A stretch of DNA of 64,000 nucleotides from UBA349 sp963698135 (GTDB lineage Archaea; Methanobacteriota; Methanobacteria; Methanobacteriales; Methanobacteriaceae), in assembly GCA_963698135.1 (NCBI GenBank), contig CAVOPP010000010.1, positions 1 to 64,000 of the forward strand, written 5' to 3'. Below are positions 45,932-55,495 of this stretch, piece by piece; positions within the stretch are counted from its first letter, which is position 1; the number at the start of each line of letters is the position of its first letter. Made by a program: the position numbers and the translations under genes. Below the pieces are notes generated by a model, which saw nothing but the letters and a program-made list of their open reading frames with translations, did no database searches and was not told where the DNA came from.

Positions 45932-46216
45932 ATGAATCCCCTGGATTTCATAAATCTAACTAATATATCAGCGGTTTTAATGTTTATTGGAGCTATTGGT
46001 GTAGCTGCGCTTCCTAAACCCATGGATAAAGTTATAATGTTTGCTTTACTTCAAGCAGGGTTTATTGGAACAGTGGTGGCCGCCAAATATCTGGATGTGG
46101 CCATGGCTGCATCAATATTTGACCCTATTGCCACGGTCATCTTTTTAATGGCCATAATAAAGTTGAATGAAATAAGAGTAAAAAAGAAATCCCTGGAGGG
46201 AGAGGAACTTGATTGA
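45932..46216 (+). CDS. ehaD: Energy-converting hydrogenase A subunit D
   Basis: The 94-residue membrane protein has three hydrophobic segments (VLMFIGAIGVAALP; VIMFALLQAGFIGTVVAA; ASIFDPIATVIFLMAIIK). GGTGA at 45922-45926 acts as the ribosome binding site for ATG 45932, although it also contains an in-frame GTG at 45923. The 3' end overlaps ehaE by eight bases, so the two are translationally coupled. Confidence 0.85.
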   Translation: MNPLDFINLTNISAVLMFIGAIGVAALPKPMDKVIMFALLQAGFIGTVVAAKYLDVAMAASIFDPIATVIFLMAIIKLNEIRVKKKSLEGEELD

Positions 46217-46469
46217 GACACAGATATGGTTCTACACAGGATGCATCCTCCTGGTGGGAGGTAGTATTGCTACTGCTATTGGTCCTGGAGTAAAAGATCC
46301 TATTATAAGGACTTTAAACACTGAAATCCCGGCCATAGGTCTTTCTTTAATCTTGTTAAGCTACAATCATACTATAGCTCTTTTAACCTATATTGCCGCT
46401 TCCGTAATTGTTACCATGATTCTGTTAAGGGTCGTGGTGCGAATGGAAGAAATGGGGGCTGAGCTATGA
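46209..46469 (+). CDS. ehaE: Energy-converting hydrogenase A subunit E
   Basis: The 86-residue membrane protein starts with TTG at 46209 inside the end of ehaD, preceded by GGAGGGAGAGG. Three hydrophobic segments are visible (GCILLVGGSIATAIGPGV; AIGLSLILLSYNHTIALL; IAASVIVTMILLRVVV). It overlaps ehaF by four bases (ATGA). Confidence 0.85.
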   Translation: MIETQIWFYTGCILLVGGSIATAIGPGVKDPIIRTLNTEIPAIGLSLILLSYNHTIALLTYIAASVIVTMILLRVVVRMEEMGAEL

Positions 46470-46951
46470 AGGATATAGGCCAATTATGGAATGAACTGGC
46501 TAACCCTAAAAGGATCCCCCGTTTATTTTCAGTTGTTTTAGGATTAATCTTAATTGCAGGATTTTTAGTTCCCATGGGTCTTAATGACCATCAAATTTAT
46601 CCCCGACCTGTTCCTCAAGAACAGATAAATGAACAGAATCCCCTGGCACCTTATGATCGGGGAGGTATTCCTTTAATAGAACCAGGGATTGTTAAAGCTC
46701 AATATCCTCAAAATTCCATTGAACTGGGTAAAATTACCGGTTATCTATCACCGATTGCCATTGGTGTGAAAAATACCACTATTTACTATGGTACTTCTAT
46801 CTATTCTTCTCCAGGAGGACTAATTGATGAAATACTATACTACACTAGAGGTTTCGACACTATACTGGAGTCAACCATTTTAATGATGGCCTTTGTGGTG
46901 GCTTCCTGGGTAGCATTGAACTTTACCATGAGAAGGAGGAAAGACGAATGA
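46466..46951 (+). CDS. ehaF: Energy-converting hydrogenase A subunit F
   Basis: The 161-residue protein has one membrane segment near each end (VVLGLILIAGFLVPMG; STILMMAFVVASWVALNF) with a soluble stretch of about 95 residues between them, probably outside the membrane. Its start overlaps the ehaE stop and its stop overlaps the ehaG start, each as ATGA. Position and topology identify it. Confidence 0.85.
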   Translation: MKDIGQLWNELANPKRIPRLFSVVLGLILIAGFLVPMGLNDHQIYPRPVPQEQINEQNPLAPYDRGGIPLIEPGIVKAQYPQNSIELGKITGYLSPIAIGVKNTTIYYGTSIYSSPGGLIDEILYYTRGFDTILESTILMMAFVVASWVALNFTMRRRKDE

Positions 46952-47616
46952 TAGTTCCTGCAGTTGTTCCTGAATTCACAGTTTCTTTGTTCCTTCCAGC
47001 ACTTTACGCAGGTCTTATAACTGGATTCATTGGTCTTTTAGCCATATCTTTCCAGAAAAATGATCTTAGTGCCTTAATACTTACAGATATTGTAGGTCTG
47101 GCCATGCTGGTAATTGTGGCCTCGGTAGGAACTGACCTGGCGGAAGCTCTTATTTTACCTGGTCTGGTAGTAGAACTGGCTGAAATAATGGCTATTTCTG
47201 AGATATTGATGAGTAGAGAAATGAGAAAAACAGGTAAAAGTGTTCCTTTAGTTCCACTTCCCTTTACCATGGATATGGAAATAATGAAGACAGCCCCTAA
47301 TTTCATTGCTATTATATTAATTGCCTATGGTGTATTCTTAAGTGGATTTACTGGTGGAGCCATTGCCGGTGGAGGAATTTTATTCTATGCCATATCCCGA
47401 AAATCCAGAGGCCTTCCAGTTACTATCTGGGAGGGTATTGCCGGTGTTTCAGGTATTGCCTGGGTTATATGGTTAGCTGGATTTTTAATATTCTTCGTGG
47501 CCCCAGAATACTGGCTTTTAGGTTTATTCATGTCCGCCTTTGGTGTTCTGATTAAAGTTGCCTCAAAAGTGGGTTTAATGGGTGTAATGGCCAGAGAAGA
47601 GTACAAAAGAAGATAA
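46948..47616 (+). CDS. ehaG: Energy-converting hydrogenase A subunit G
   Basis: The 222-residue integral membrane protein has about six segments and the motif LAEALILPGLVVELAEIMAISEILMSRE, in which acidic residues lie within hydrophobic stretches, as in ion-translocating subunits. GGAGGAAAGACG precedes the ATG. In Eha it belongs to the membrane arm with EhaH and EhaJ. Confidence 0.87.
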   Translation: MIVPAVVPEFTVSLFLPALYAGLITGFIGLLAISFQKNDLSALILTDIVGLAMLVIVASVGTDLAEALILPGLVVELAEIMAISEILMSREMRKTGKSVPLVPLPFTMDMEIMKTAPNFIAIILIAYGVFLSGFTGGAIAGGGILFYAISRKSRGLPVTIWEGIAGVSGIAWVIWLAGFLIFFVAPEYWLLGLFMSAFGVLIKVASKVGLMGVMAREEYKRR

Positions 47617-47736
47617 TTTGATATAATCGTAAATATATTAATCACAAAATAGGATAATTCCAATAGAATAATTATCCATATTAAATAACCATATTAATAA
47701 AATTTAAACAATTAAAATCGAAAAGAGGAGTAACAG

Positions 47737-48414
47737 ATGGATATAGCAACATTAGGCGGGCAAATACTGGGTCAAATACCCCTGGGGGATATTGTACTTT
47801 ACCTTACTCCTTTCAACCTGTTCATGTTTGCCGGTGCCCTTTTATTTACCACTTTAATTGCCATTAGTCGAACTGAAACCCAGGTTGAAGCAGATTTTGG
47901 TACGCTTAAAGACAATAAAGTAACAGTAAATCTTGAAGAATTCAAAATTAGAAGATTTTTGGCTATTGTGTGTGGTTTGGCCACTGCTGGAGCCATGATT
48001 ACTGGAGACCTATTTAACTTCACCCTTTTTGTGGCCCTGATAGGAATTGTCAACATTGGTATCGTATCAGCGGTAAAACAGATTGATGTACTTAATGCTG
48101 CTTTCCAGTATGGTCTGGTAGCTATGATTGCAACAATGCCTTTATTTGGTGGTGCTGCTTTGATATTGGCAGCTACAGGATCTTTAAGTTTATTTGAACT
48201 TTCACAGGTTGCCACCACTCCAATGATGTATTTTGCATCATTACTATTATTAATGGGAATTATTGGTGAAACTGGGGTAGCTCCATTTTATGCCACCAAA
48301 GCTGAAATGTTTAGAACTCCTGGATCCCCCTTTATTCTTATAATTCACTTGAGCTCCCTATTAGTGATAATTAGGGCGATAGAAATACTACTAATAATAA
48401 ATAAACCATTTTAG
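47737..48414 (+). CDS. ehaH: Energy-converting hydrogenase A subunit H
   Basis: The 225-residue membrane protein carries TAGAMITGDLFNFTLFVALIG, a short form of the segment found in NuoM/N-type proton-pumping subunits, and LLLMGIIGETGVAPFYATKAEMF with a buried Lys/Glu. It is a likely ion-channel subunit. GAGGAG precedes the ATG. Confidence 0.87.
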   Translation: MDIATLGGQILGQIPLGDIVLYLTPFNLFMFAGALLFTTLIAISRTETQVEADFGTLKDNKVTVNLEEFKIRRFLAIVCGLATAGAMITGDLFNFTLFVALIGIVNIGIVSAVKQIDVLNAAFQYGLVAMIATMPLFGGAALILAATGSLSLFELSQVATTPMMYFASLLLLMGIIGETGVAPFYATKAEMFRTPGSPFILIIHLSSLLVIIRAIEILLIINKPF

Positions 48415-48496
48415 ACATTCAAAATAATTAATAATGACTAAAATAATTGATTAAACATTTAATATTAATACATGAGGTTTAGGGTAAGGTGATAAA

Positions 48497-48712
48497 ATGA
48501 AAAGATTAGAATTAGCAAGCTATCTGATGTTTGCAATTTCAGTTATAGGTATAGTTTATGCCCTGATCTTTAATCCAGCCAGCTGGATTGTTTATGGAAT
48601 ATCTATAATTTTGATACCTGTATTTTTATTATCTCTAGGTCTGCTTACCATGGCCAAGAGTACAAAAGAGGAGGAAGATGAGAGAACCAATGAACCATTT
48701 ATTGGATATTAA
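48497..48712 (+). CDS. ehaI: Energy-converting hydrogenase A subunit I
   Basis: The 71-residue protein has two membrane segments followed by an acidic tail (KEEEDERTNEPFIGY). AAGGTGATAAA is a strong ribosome binding site. It is assigned by position between ehaH and ehaJ and by size. Confidence 0.83.
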   Translation: MKRLELASYLMFAISVIGIVYALIFNPASWIVYGISIILIPVFLLSLGLLTMAKSTKEEEDERTNEPFIGY

Positions 48713-48811
48713 AGCTTAGAATAAGTTTTAGCGATAAATATCAATCTATTCAATAAGCAAATATTAAAAAGCAAAACTAATGGTTAAATCTCTCAACTCT
48801 ACGGTGATGAA

Positions 48812-49675
48812 ATGAATCTAATGGCAAACATCCTGTTAAATGTTCTCATTGCTTTCCTGGTAGGAAGTATCCTTTTTGGATTGCAAAGGAAGATTATGGC
48901 CCGTATACAAATGAGACCAGGGCCTCCTATAATTCAGCATCTTCTACACACATTTAAATTTTATATCAAAGAATCATCTTTCCCTAAAACAGCAGCAATG
49001 CCCTTTTATGTGGCTATTGCCAGTACTCTCTGTGCGATATGGGTCACTGCAGTTATTGTAGGGCCGGTTATTGGAGGATCACTTTTACTAATCTTTGGTA
49101 TCTATGCCATGCATAAAATCGTGGAACACAATGCAGGTTCTTCTTCTGGTTCTCCCTATGGAAAATTAAGCTGTGTCCGGGCGGTATTTTCTGCAGCAGC
49201 TGAAGTTCCTCTTTTTGCAGTTCTGGTTATTATTTACCTGCAAAGTGGAACCATGATAATTAGTGATATTGTAAATTATCAAGCTATTAATGGTCCTTTA
49301 ATATTCACGATACCTTTAGCAGCCTTAATGTTCTTTGTATTAATCCTTTCCAAGGCACCTTACTCACCCTTTGCTATTACCAAAGGAAAAGACATTATTT
49401 CCGGTTACGAAACAGAGCACTTTGGAGTATTACGTGGTTATCTAATGATTTCTGAATCAATTGCCTGGTACATGCTTTTATGGGTCTTTTTAACAGTATT
49501 TATAGGTCCTCTAAGCCTTTTAGGTTATCTGGTGGGAATGGTTATCATCACGGCCATTGTGGCATTTATTAATGCCGTAACCCCTATTCTGAATCCTAAT
49601 CACTCGGTAATGATGCAGGTAACCTTTGCATTCATTGGAATTTTCGGTTCCATTTTATTAATGATTGCATTTTAA
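48812..49675 (+). CDS. ehaJ: Energy-converting hydrogenase A subunit J (NuoH-like)
   Basis: The 287-residue membrane protein is the NuoH/EchB-like subunit that anchors the hydrogenase module to the membrane. It has eight segments and the family motifs RKIMARIQMRPGPP, AAAEVPLFAVLVI and YSPFAITKGKDIISGYETEH, the last a glutamate-rich loop that contacts the large subunit. GGTGATGAA precedes the ATG. In related complexes this subunit couples electron transfer to ion translocation. Confidence 0.92.
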   Translation: MNLMANILLNVLIAFLVGSILFGLQRKIMARIQMRPGPPIIQHLLHTFKFYIKESSFPKTAAMPFYVAIASTLCAIWVTAVIVGPVIGGSLLLIFGIYAMHKIVEHNAGSSSGSPYGKLSCVRAVFSAAAEVPLFAVLVIIYLQSGTMIISDIVNYQAINGPLIFTIPLAALMFFVLILSKAPYSPFAITKGKDIISGYETEHFGVLRGYLMISESIAWYMLLWVFLTVFIGPLSLLGYLVGMVIITAIVAFINAVTPILNPNHSVMMQVTFAFIGIFGSILLMIAF

Positions 49676-49853
49676 CAGATAAATTAAGTCCCAATTATAA
49701 TTAAATGAATAAAGGCAAATTTCTTAATTAAAGGCCTTTAAAAGCAAAAGCCTTTAAAATACTATAAATTGAAATCAAAAAATCATTAATGATAAATAAT
49801 TGTAAAACCATTAATTTGATTAAATAAATCTTCATCTGGAAGGAGAATTAGAA

Positions 49854-50111
49854 ATGGCAGAAGAAAAAGATTTAATATTCCTTACAGCTTTAGTAGCTGC
49901 GGGGGTAATATTGGCCAGTGGATTGGCTGCTTTCCTGCAGTGGATGGTGGTAATTCCCGTTACTTTAGTGGCTATTTTATTCACCGGACTTCTACTAAGG
50001 CAACACAGTGACAAAGTGGTTCATTTTTCGGAAAATTTAGAAAAATGGGCTTTTATAGCCGCTTTATTGTTCTTTATAGTGGCATTCATAGTTCTCTACA
50101 AACCAGCCTAA
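49854..50111 (+). CDS. ehaK: Energy-converting hydrogenase A subunit K
   Basis: The 85-residue protein has two to three membrane segments (IFLTALVAAGVILASGLAAF; WAFIAALLFFIVAFIVLY). AAGGAGAA is the ribosome binding site. It is assigned from its place after ehaJ and from size and topology. Confidence 0.83.
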   Translation: MAEEKDLIFLTALVAAGVILASGLAAFLQWMVVIPVTLVAILFTGLLLRQHSDKVVHFSENLEKWAFIAALLFFIVAFIVLYKPA

Positions 50112-50121
50112 TGGTGATAAA

Positions 50122-50445
50122 GTGACCGAGTTTCTCTACCTAATATATTTAATATCATTTGTTATAGGATCCATTGTAGGACTTCTATTAAGTTATAAAA
50201 AGTATTCAGCCCCTTTCGTTACTGAAAAAATTGACAGTATAGCTTTAGTGGTGTCTATTATTGGATGGTTAATCCTTTTAAATAACCAGCTAATAGTTTT
50301 GATTCAACCTTTCGTTTCTATCACGGTAGGATTGTTTATGGTGGCCATGGTTTTAGGAATGAGACCAGGATACGGTCGTTATGAGACTTTAATTGGATTT
50401 TTAGTCTCTGGAGCTGTTTGGTTGCTTACAACTACATTTCTATAG
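50122..50445 (+). CDS. ehaL: Energy-converting hydrogenase A subunit L
   Basis: The 107-residue membrane protein starts with GTG 50122, preceded by GGTGAT. It has about three to four hydrophobic segments (YLIYLISFVIGSIVGLLLS; LALVVSIIGWLILL-like; FVSITVGLFMVAMVLGM). It follows ehaK by ten bases, so translation is probably coupled. Confidence 0.83.
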   Translation: MTEFLYLIYLISFVIGSIVGLLLSYKKYSAPFVTEKIDSIALVVSIIGWLILLNNQLIVLIQPFVSITVGLFMVAMVLGMRPGYGRYETLIGFLVSGAVWLLTTTFL

Positions 50446-50541
50446 GATTATAATTCATTTAATTCAATAGAAATTCTCAAAATAAATTAGAACAATTAAA
50501 ATTAATAATTTGAATTCCTTAAAATTTTAAAAGGTGTTATC

Positions 50542-50925
50542 ATGGATGATGATCAAGAACTTCTGGAATTGATGAAAAATAGAATTATTAGAAGTTACCG
50601 GTGGAGAGAAGACATAGTAAAACCTTTATCTGAAGAATTAGAGATTGATTTAGATCTATTTGAAAATATTCTCGTTAAAAAGTTGGATATGTCTAGTTTA
50701 GAAGCTCTTCATCCTCGTTTTGAATCAGCACGTCCTCGATGCATACAAGAAAGAATTCACGCTGATTTAAGACTTTGCTGGCTGGAAGATGTTATGGAAA
50801 TCGTATCTCCAGAACAGTCTGTAGCTCTAAAAACCAAAATTTCTAAGGAAGTTATTGAGGGTAAAGACTATGATGAAGCCCTGGAAGACGGCAGACAAGA
50901 ACTGCTAAAAATTTTATCTGAGTAA
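50542..50925 (+). CDS. ehaM: Energy-converting hydrogenase A subunit M
   Basis: The 127-residue protein is soluble, helical and acidic (MDDDQELLELMKNRIIRSY; HADLRLCWLEDVMEIVS). It is the first cytoplasmic subunit after the membrane block and matches the EhaM family in size and place. Its role in the complex is unknown. AAGGTGTT precedes the ATG. Confidence 0.85.
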   Translation: MDDDQELLELMKNRIIRSYRWREDIVKPLSEELEIDLDLFENILVKKLDMSSLEALHPRFESARPRCIQERIHADLRLCWLEDVMEIVSPEQSVALKTKISKEVIEGKDYDEALEDGRQELLKILSE

Positions 50926-51163
50926 TTTCAAAAGATAGAAATTATATTTATTAATCACATCTAGAATAAAAAATACCATTAAAATATATTAAATTTTCAT
51001 ATTCCAAACTATCAAATAAAAGAATTAATAATTCAAATATATCCATTAAAACTGAATTATAAATTATAATAAAATTCATTAAATCATTAAAATCTTAAAA
51101 TAAAATATTAAAATTATTAAAATTTATTTCATTAACTAAATGAGGGAATTAAGAGGTAAAGAA

Positions 51164-51613
51164 ATGTTAGATGCTCTTAAAGACATTGTAAGAAAGAGTT
51201 CAATTCACGTTTGTCTGGTGAATTCTGGAGGATGTAATGGCTGTGATATTGAAGTTGTGGCCCTATTATCCCCACGATATGACCTGGAACAGTATGGTAT
51301 TTACGTTCACAATAATCCACGGGAGGCAGATGTTATTCTGGTTACCGGAGCGGTCACCGAGCAGTGGAAAGAAAATCTAAGGCGGATTTATACCAAAGCC
51401 CCTGAGCCAAAAGTGGTGGTAGCTCTTGGAAACTGCCCTATATCGGGAGACGTATTCAATCAGGAAGGGGGTCGTGTAAATGCTCCTGTCTCTGATTTTA
51501 TTCCAGTGGATGCTGAAGTATCGGGATGCCCCCCTCGACCATCAGAAATATTAGAAGCTATATTGGCCGTGGCACCTGGTGCCATTGCCGCTAAAGGGAG
51601 GAAAAAAGAATGA
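51164..51613 (+). CDS. ehaN: Energy-converting hydrogenase A small subunit
   Basis: The 149-residue [NiFe] hydrogenase small subunit has NSGGCNGCDIE near residue 20, GNCPISG near residue 91 and GCPPRPSEIL near residue 121. Together these give the four cysteines of the proximal [4Fe-4S] cluster. AGAGGT six bases before ATG 51164 selects this start; the in-frame ATG at 51140 has no ribosome binding site. The stop overlaps the start of the large subunit. It passes electrons from the Ni-Fe site towards the ferredoxin-like subunits. Confidence 0.93.
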   Translation: MLDALKDIVRKSSIHVCLVNSGGCNGCDIEVVALLSPRYDLEQYGIYVHNNPREADVILVTGAVTEQWKENLRRIYTKAPEPKVVVALGNCPISGDVFNQEGGRVNAPVSDFIPVDAEVSGCPPRPSEILEAILAVAPGAIAAKGRKKE

Positions 51614-52737
51614 TTCTACCAGTAGGTCCTATACACCCTGGATTGAAAGAGCCTCTTAGATTAAAACTTAAAACTCAAGGAGAACGAGTTATAAGTGCTG
51701 AAATTGATTATGGTTATGTTCATCGGGGAATTGAACGTATTATGGTTGGTAAAACCTGGCAAAAGGCTATTTACCTAGCTGAAAGAGTCTGCGGAATTTG
51801 TTCTTATATTCACACCCAGACCTTTGCCGAAACCTTTGAAAAAATATCAGGAGAAAGAGCACCACTAAGGGCCCAGTATTTACGGGTACTTACCAATGAA
51901 TTGGACAGAATACAGAGCCACCTGTTGGCCAACTCTACTTATTTCAAAGCTGTAGAACATGAAACTCTTTTCATGTACATGTTAGCTATGAGGGAGCCAG
52001 TTATGGATGCTATTGAACTTTTAACTGGTAATAGAGTTAATATGGGTTGGAATGTTGTCGGTGGTGTTCGTATGGATGCTAAAGATGTTCACCTCCAGCA
52101 GATTATGGAAATTATGGACAAACTGGAAGCTGGATACCACAAGTACGTGGAAATGTATGAGCAGGGCCCGCTAATGGGCCTCCGGTCTAAAAAGGTTGGC
52201 CGAATGACCAGAGAGGAAGCTATTAAAGCCCGTGCAGTTGGGCCCATAGGCAGAGCTTCTGGTTTAAAGCACGACCTCAGGGAAGATCACCATACCTATC
52301 GGGACCACCTGGACTTTAAGGTCATCTGGAGAAAAGAAGGTGACAATTTTGCCCGTAACATGAACCGTTTTGACGAGATTCCTCAATCTATTAGTCTTAT
52401 CCGGCAGGTTATTGAAAATATACCTGAGGGAGACATTCGTACAAAAGTTGATATTGGTGCTGGTTATGGTGAATGGAGAAATGAGGCTCCTAGAGGCGAA
52501 GTTACCTATATGATTGAAACCAATGGTAATCTAATTAATAATGCTTCCATTAGAACTCCCAGCATAATGAATATTGATTCCTGTGCCAAGTACATGCTTA
52601 ATGACGTGGCTACTGTGGCTGATGCTATAGCCACCTATGCCAGTGTGGATCCATGTATTGCCTGCGCAGAGAGAGTAGTAATAGTGGATGAACATGGAGG
52701 AGAAAGACAATTTCAGGGAATATTCGATATTAAATGA
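51610..52737 (+). CDS. ehaO: Energy-converting hydrogenase A large subunit
   Basis: The 375-residue [NiFe] large subunit keeps both CxxC motifs that bind Ni and Fe: RVCGICSYIHTQT (about residues 61-73) and DPCIACAERV close to the C terminus. Unlike maturation-processed hydrogenases it continues only about 20 residues past the second motif, as in other energy-converting types. GGGAGGAAAAAAGA precedes the ATG, which overlaps the ehaN stop. It is the H2-activating subunit. Confidence 0.94.
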   Translation: MILPVGPIHPGLKEPLRLKLKTQGERVISAEIDYGYVHRGIERIMVGKTWQKAIYLAERVCGICSYIHTQTFAETFEKISGERAPLRAQYLRVLTNELDRIQSHLLANSTYFKAVEHETLFMYMLAMREPVMDAIELLTGNRVNMGWNVVGGVRMDAKDVHLQQIMEIMDKLEAGYHKYVEMYEQGPLMGLRSKKVGRMTREEAIKARAVGPIGRASGLKHDLREDHHTYRDHLDFKVIWRKEGDNFARNMNRFDEIPQSISLIRQVIENIPEGDIRTKVDIGAGYGEWRNEAPRGEVTYMIETNGNLINNASIRTPSIMNIDSCAKYMLNDVATVADAIATYASVDPCIACAERVVIVDEHGGERQFQGIFDIK

Positions 52738-52859
52738 TATTTGAATATTTGAAATACAACTGATATCCTCAAATCAGTATCCAGATTCAATTTAATCTTG
52801 GATTTTAAATTTATAAATCATAAAAAATGAATTCAACTTACAAAATGTGATGGTGTCCT

Positions 52860-53888
52860 ATGTCTTCTGTAATATGGTACATGTATGAGTTTGCTCGAAA
52901 ATCATGGGCAGAAAAATTTGCTGGAGCAAAATCTGAACACGAAATCGTGGAAAAACCAGATAGGTTTAGAGATTTCCCAGAAGTTTTTAAAGAATACTGC
53001 ATTGGCTGTGGAGCTTGTACGGCTGCTTGCCCTGCCCCTGGAGCAATAAAATTAATCCGGGACGAGGATACTGCTGAACACGATGGCCTTACTTACCCAG
53101 TAATAGGGGTAGGAGCTTGTATTCGGTGCGGTTTCTGTGCGGAAGTTTGCCCGACTGACCCTAAAACCCTTCAATGTGGAGAAAATCATCTTATTCGAGA
53201 AGAATTTACCATTCTTCCTGTGGAGAAAATGTTTGTAATTGATGATTACCTCTGTATCCGCTGTAAAAAGTGTCTGAAATCCTGTCCCATTGATGCTATT
53301 AAAGAAGAAGATAATAAAATCGTGGTGGACCAGACCAAATGTATTGGTTGCGGGGACTGTTTAGATACCTGTCCAGTTAAAGGAGCTTTAAAAGGTATTT
53401 ACATTTCTAATATAGAAGAGCAGAAGCAAATTATCAATCTAATTGTGCAAACCCTGGAAAAATCCATTGAAGATCGTCAGGAAGACCTTAAAAAATTACC
53501 ATCGGACAAAATATTCAAAATGGAATATCCTCTGGCCCAATTAAAGGAAAAGGCTCTTGAAATAATTCCCAAAGAAGAAATGGTCATGGATTTAATGGAA
53601 AAAATCACTGATCGTCTGAAAATGAGGATTATAACCTGGGACGAGGAAAAATGTACCAAATGTCGCTTGTGTGTTAAAGAGTGTCCCTCTGGTGCTATAA
53701 CTTACAGTAAAGAAACTGGAGTTATTAGAGACCCTGATAAGTGTTTAAGATGCAGTACTTGTTACCAAACTTGTCCATTTGGTGTTGCTGGTTATTATCT
53801 GGCTAAATTCCTCATTGATAAAAATTCTGAGGGTGAAGAAGTTATTTTAATAACATTAAAACCTTCACACCTGCCAGTTGTTGATTAA
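52860..53888 (+). CDS. ehaP: Energy-converting hydrogenase A polyferredoxin subunit P, six [4Fe-4S]
   Basis: The 342-residue protein contains six complete CxxCxxCxxxC motifs: CIGCGACTAACP, CIRCGFCAEVCP, CIRCKKCLKSCP, CIGCGDCLDTCP, CTKCRLCVKECP and CLRCSTCYQTCP. Six clusters is the number known for EhaP. A helical spacer of about 80 residues divides the first four from the last two. The N-terminal part resembles the NuoI/EchF-like subunit that takes electrons from the small subunit. A 122-base gap separates it from ehaO. Confidence 0.92.
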   Translation: MSSVIWYMYEFARKSWAEKFAGAKSEHEIVEKPDRFRDFPEVFKEYCIGCGACTAACPAPGAIKLIRDEDTAEHDGLTYPVIGVGACIRCGFCAEVCPTDPKTLQCGENHLIREEFTILPVEKMFVIDDYLCIRCKKCLKSCPIDAIKEEDNKIVVDQTKCIGCGDCLDTCPVKGALKGIYISNIEEQKQIINLIVQTLEKSIEDRQEDLKKLPSDKIFKMEYPLAQLKEKALEIIPKEEMVMDLMEKITDRLKMRIITWDEEKCTKCRLCVKECPSGAITYSKETGVIRDPDKCLRCSTCYQTCPFGVAGYYLAKFLIDKNSEGEEVILITLKPSHLPVVD

Positions 53889-54046
53889 ACCATTTAAAAT
53901 CATGAAAATATTATTTAGAGTATATGATTTATTAAATTTATTATTAATCTCAAAACTATGAGTTAAAATTATGAGTAAAATAATAAAGAATAAATAATTT
54001 TAAAATTACTAAATAACGGATTAAAGCCTCTTAGGAGTTGATTAGT

Positions 54047-55393
54047 ATTCCCGTCACAACAAAAAAAGTCTTCAAGCCCCTCCGGGAAGTTGAAGTGGAC
54101 TATGAAATTGATCGCAGCAAGTGCGAGGAGTGTAAAGATCGCCCTTGTTTAAAATCATGTCCAGTTGATGCTGTCCATGAAATACCTCCCGATAAACACA
54201 TTGAAATAGATGATAAATGTTTTGGATGTGTTTTATGTAGAGAAGCGTGTCCTTATGATGCTATTAAAATGAGGACCATCCTTTCAGAACCCATAAGGGA
54301 AAATGTTCCTAATATAAACCCTAAACTTTGTCGAAGGTGTGGGGCTTGTGTTGGTGCCTGTAAAACAGGAGCAATACAATTGGTCGCTTCTGGAACCGAG
54401 GAAGCACACAGTGAAATTGACGAAGATAAATGTGTGAGGTGTGGATACTGTTCCCGGGTTTGCCCCACAGAGGCCATAAAGTACGGTAAAATATTACCTA
54501 GATCAGTTGTTGGTGGAAAAGCCATTGTAGTCAATCAAAAGGATTGTATTGGTTGCATGACCTGTACCCGGGTTTGCCCTTCTAAAGGTGCCATTAATGT
54601 GGGAAAAATAAGTAAATTACCTTACATTGATCCTTCTTATTGTGCACGTTGTGAGGAATGTCTGGAAGTTTGTCCTTCCACGGCCATAAAATATTCTTCC
54701 AGAAAGAGGGCCTATGAACAATTTTCTAAAATTAAAACCATGGAAATTGTTTCAGAGCTTCTGGAAAAAGAATCCGAAAAGCTGGCCAAGGATGCAGGTA
54801 AGATTGATAATGTTCTCAATAAAGTTTTAAGAGATGTAGGTTACCAAAATGAGGAAATAGAATTTTCAATAGATGTAACTCCTATTATACGAGAAAAAAT
54901 TGAGAATTTTGTAGACTCTGACCTGGAAATGGAAGATATAAAAGAAATTATTGAGTTTACTTCTCCTAAAAGACAGATAACAGTTATTGATGAAAATTGT
55001 ATAGGGTGCGGGGAATGTATTTCCCAGTGTCCGGTAAATTGCATTGAACTGGAAATGCCTTCTCCAGTCCATATTAGCTCTGAATGTGTTTACTGTGGTA
55101 AATGCAGCCAAACCTGCCCGGTAGATGCTATAGAATTAAAAGAAGAATATTTCGAAGTTGTGGAAGATAAAATTCTACTCAAAAGAGATAGAATTAAGGG
55201 CCTAAGAGACGGACAAGTTAAGGTTGACCATTCTATTTGCCAGGCCTGTGGTGTTTGTGCCAATAAGTGCCCGGTAGGTGCCTTAACACTGGAAAATGAT
55301 CAAATTTCTGTTGACCAGGAAAAATGCATTGTATGTGGTGAATGTCAAGCTATATGCCCTGTAAACTCAATAAAAGTTCAATTAAACGATTAA
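54047..55393 (+). CDS. ehaQ: Energy-converting hydrogenase A polyferredoxin subunit Q, ten [4Fe-4S]
   Basis: A protein of about 448 residues with ten cluster motifs. The first is a longer variant (CEECKDRPCLKSCP); the third lacks the usual Pro (CRRCGACVGACK); the rest are canonical, for example CFGCVLCREACP and CIVCGECQAICP. Six motifs are N-terminal and four C-terminal around a helical spacer of about 100 residues. Ten clusters matches EhaQ. The only common start codon, TTG 54038, lies inside the ribosome binding site GGAGTTGATT (54034-54043), so an AUU at 54047 is the more plausible start. Confidence 0.88.
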   Translation: MPVTTKKVFKPLREVEVDYEIDRSKCEECKDRPCLKSCPVDAVHEIPPDKHIEIDDKCFGCVLCREACPYDAIKMRTILSEPIRENVPNINPKLCRRCGACVGACKTGAIQLVASGTEEAHSEIDEDKCVRCGYCSRVCPTEAIKYGKILPRSVVGGKAIVVNQKDCIGCMTCTRVCPSKGAINVGKISKLPYIDPSYCARCEECLEVCPSTAIKYSSRKRAYEQFSKIKTMEIVSELLEKESEKLAKDAGKIDNVLNKVLRDVGYQNEEIEFSIDVTPIIREKIENFVDSDLEMEDIKEIIEFTSPKRQITVIDENCIGCGECISQCPVNCIELEMPSPVHISSECVYCGKCSQTCPVDAIELKEEYFEVVEDKILLKRDRIKGLRDGQVKVDHSICQACGVCANKCPVGALTLENDQISVDQEKCIVCGECQAICPVNSIKVQLND

Positions 55394-55495
55394 ATATTAA
55401 ATTAGATGTTTATTGTTGATTAGTGTGGTTTTTAATGGATATTTCCATTTCATTAATCCATTTCATCTAACTTTTTTTTATAAGGAGGGACACTT

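Noticed and set aside
51140..51142. ATG 51140 as the start of ehaN
   Set aside because: There is no ribosome binding site before it, whereas AGAGGT precedes the in-frame ATG 51164 at proper spacing.
44637..54030. Ehb rather than Eha hydrogenase
   Set aside because: EhaG- and EhaH-type membrane subunits, 6- and 10-cluster polyferredoxins, a HAD-like EhaR and the Ftr/PfkB/CBS neighbours fit the eha operon. No large NuoL/M/N-like subunit is present.
54038..54040. TTG 54038 as the start of ehaQ
   Set aside because: It lies directly after and within the Shine-Dalgarno match GGAGTTGATT, leaving no spacing for initiation.
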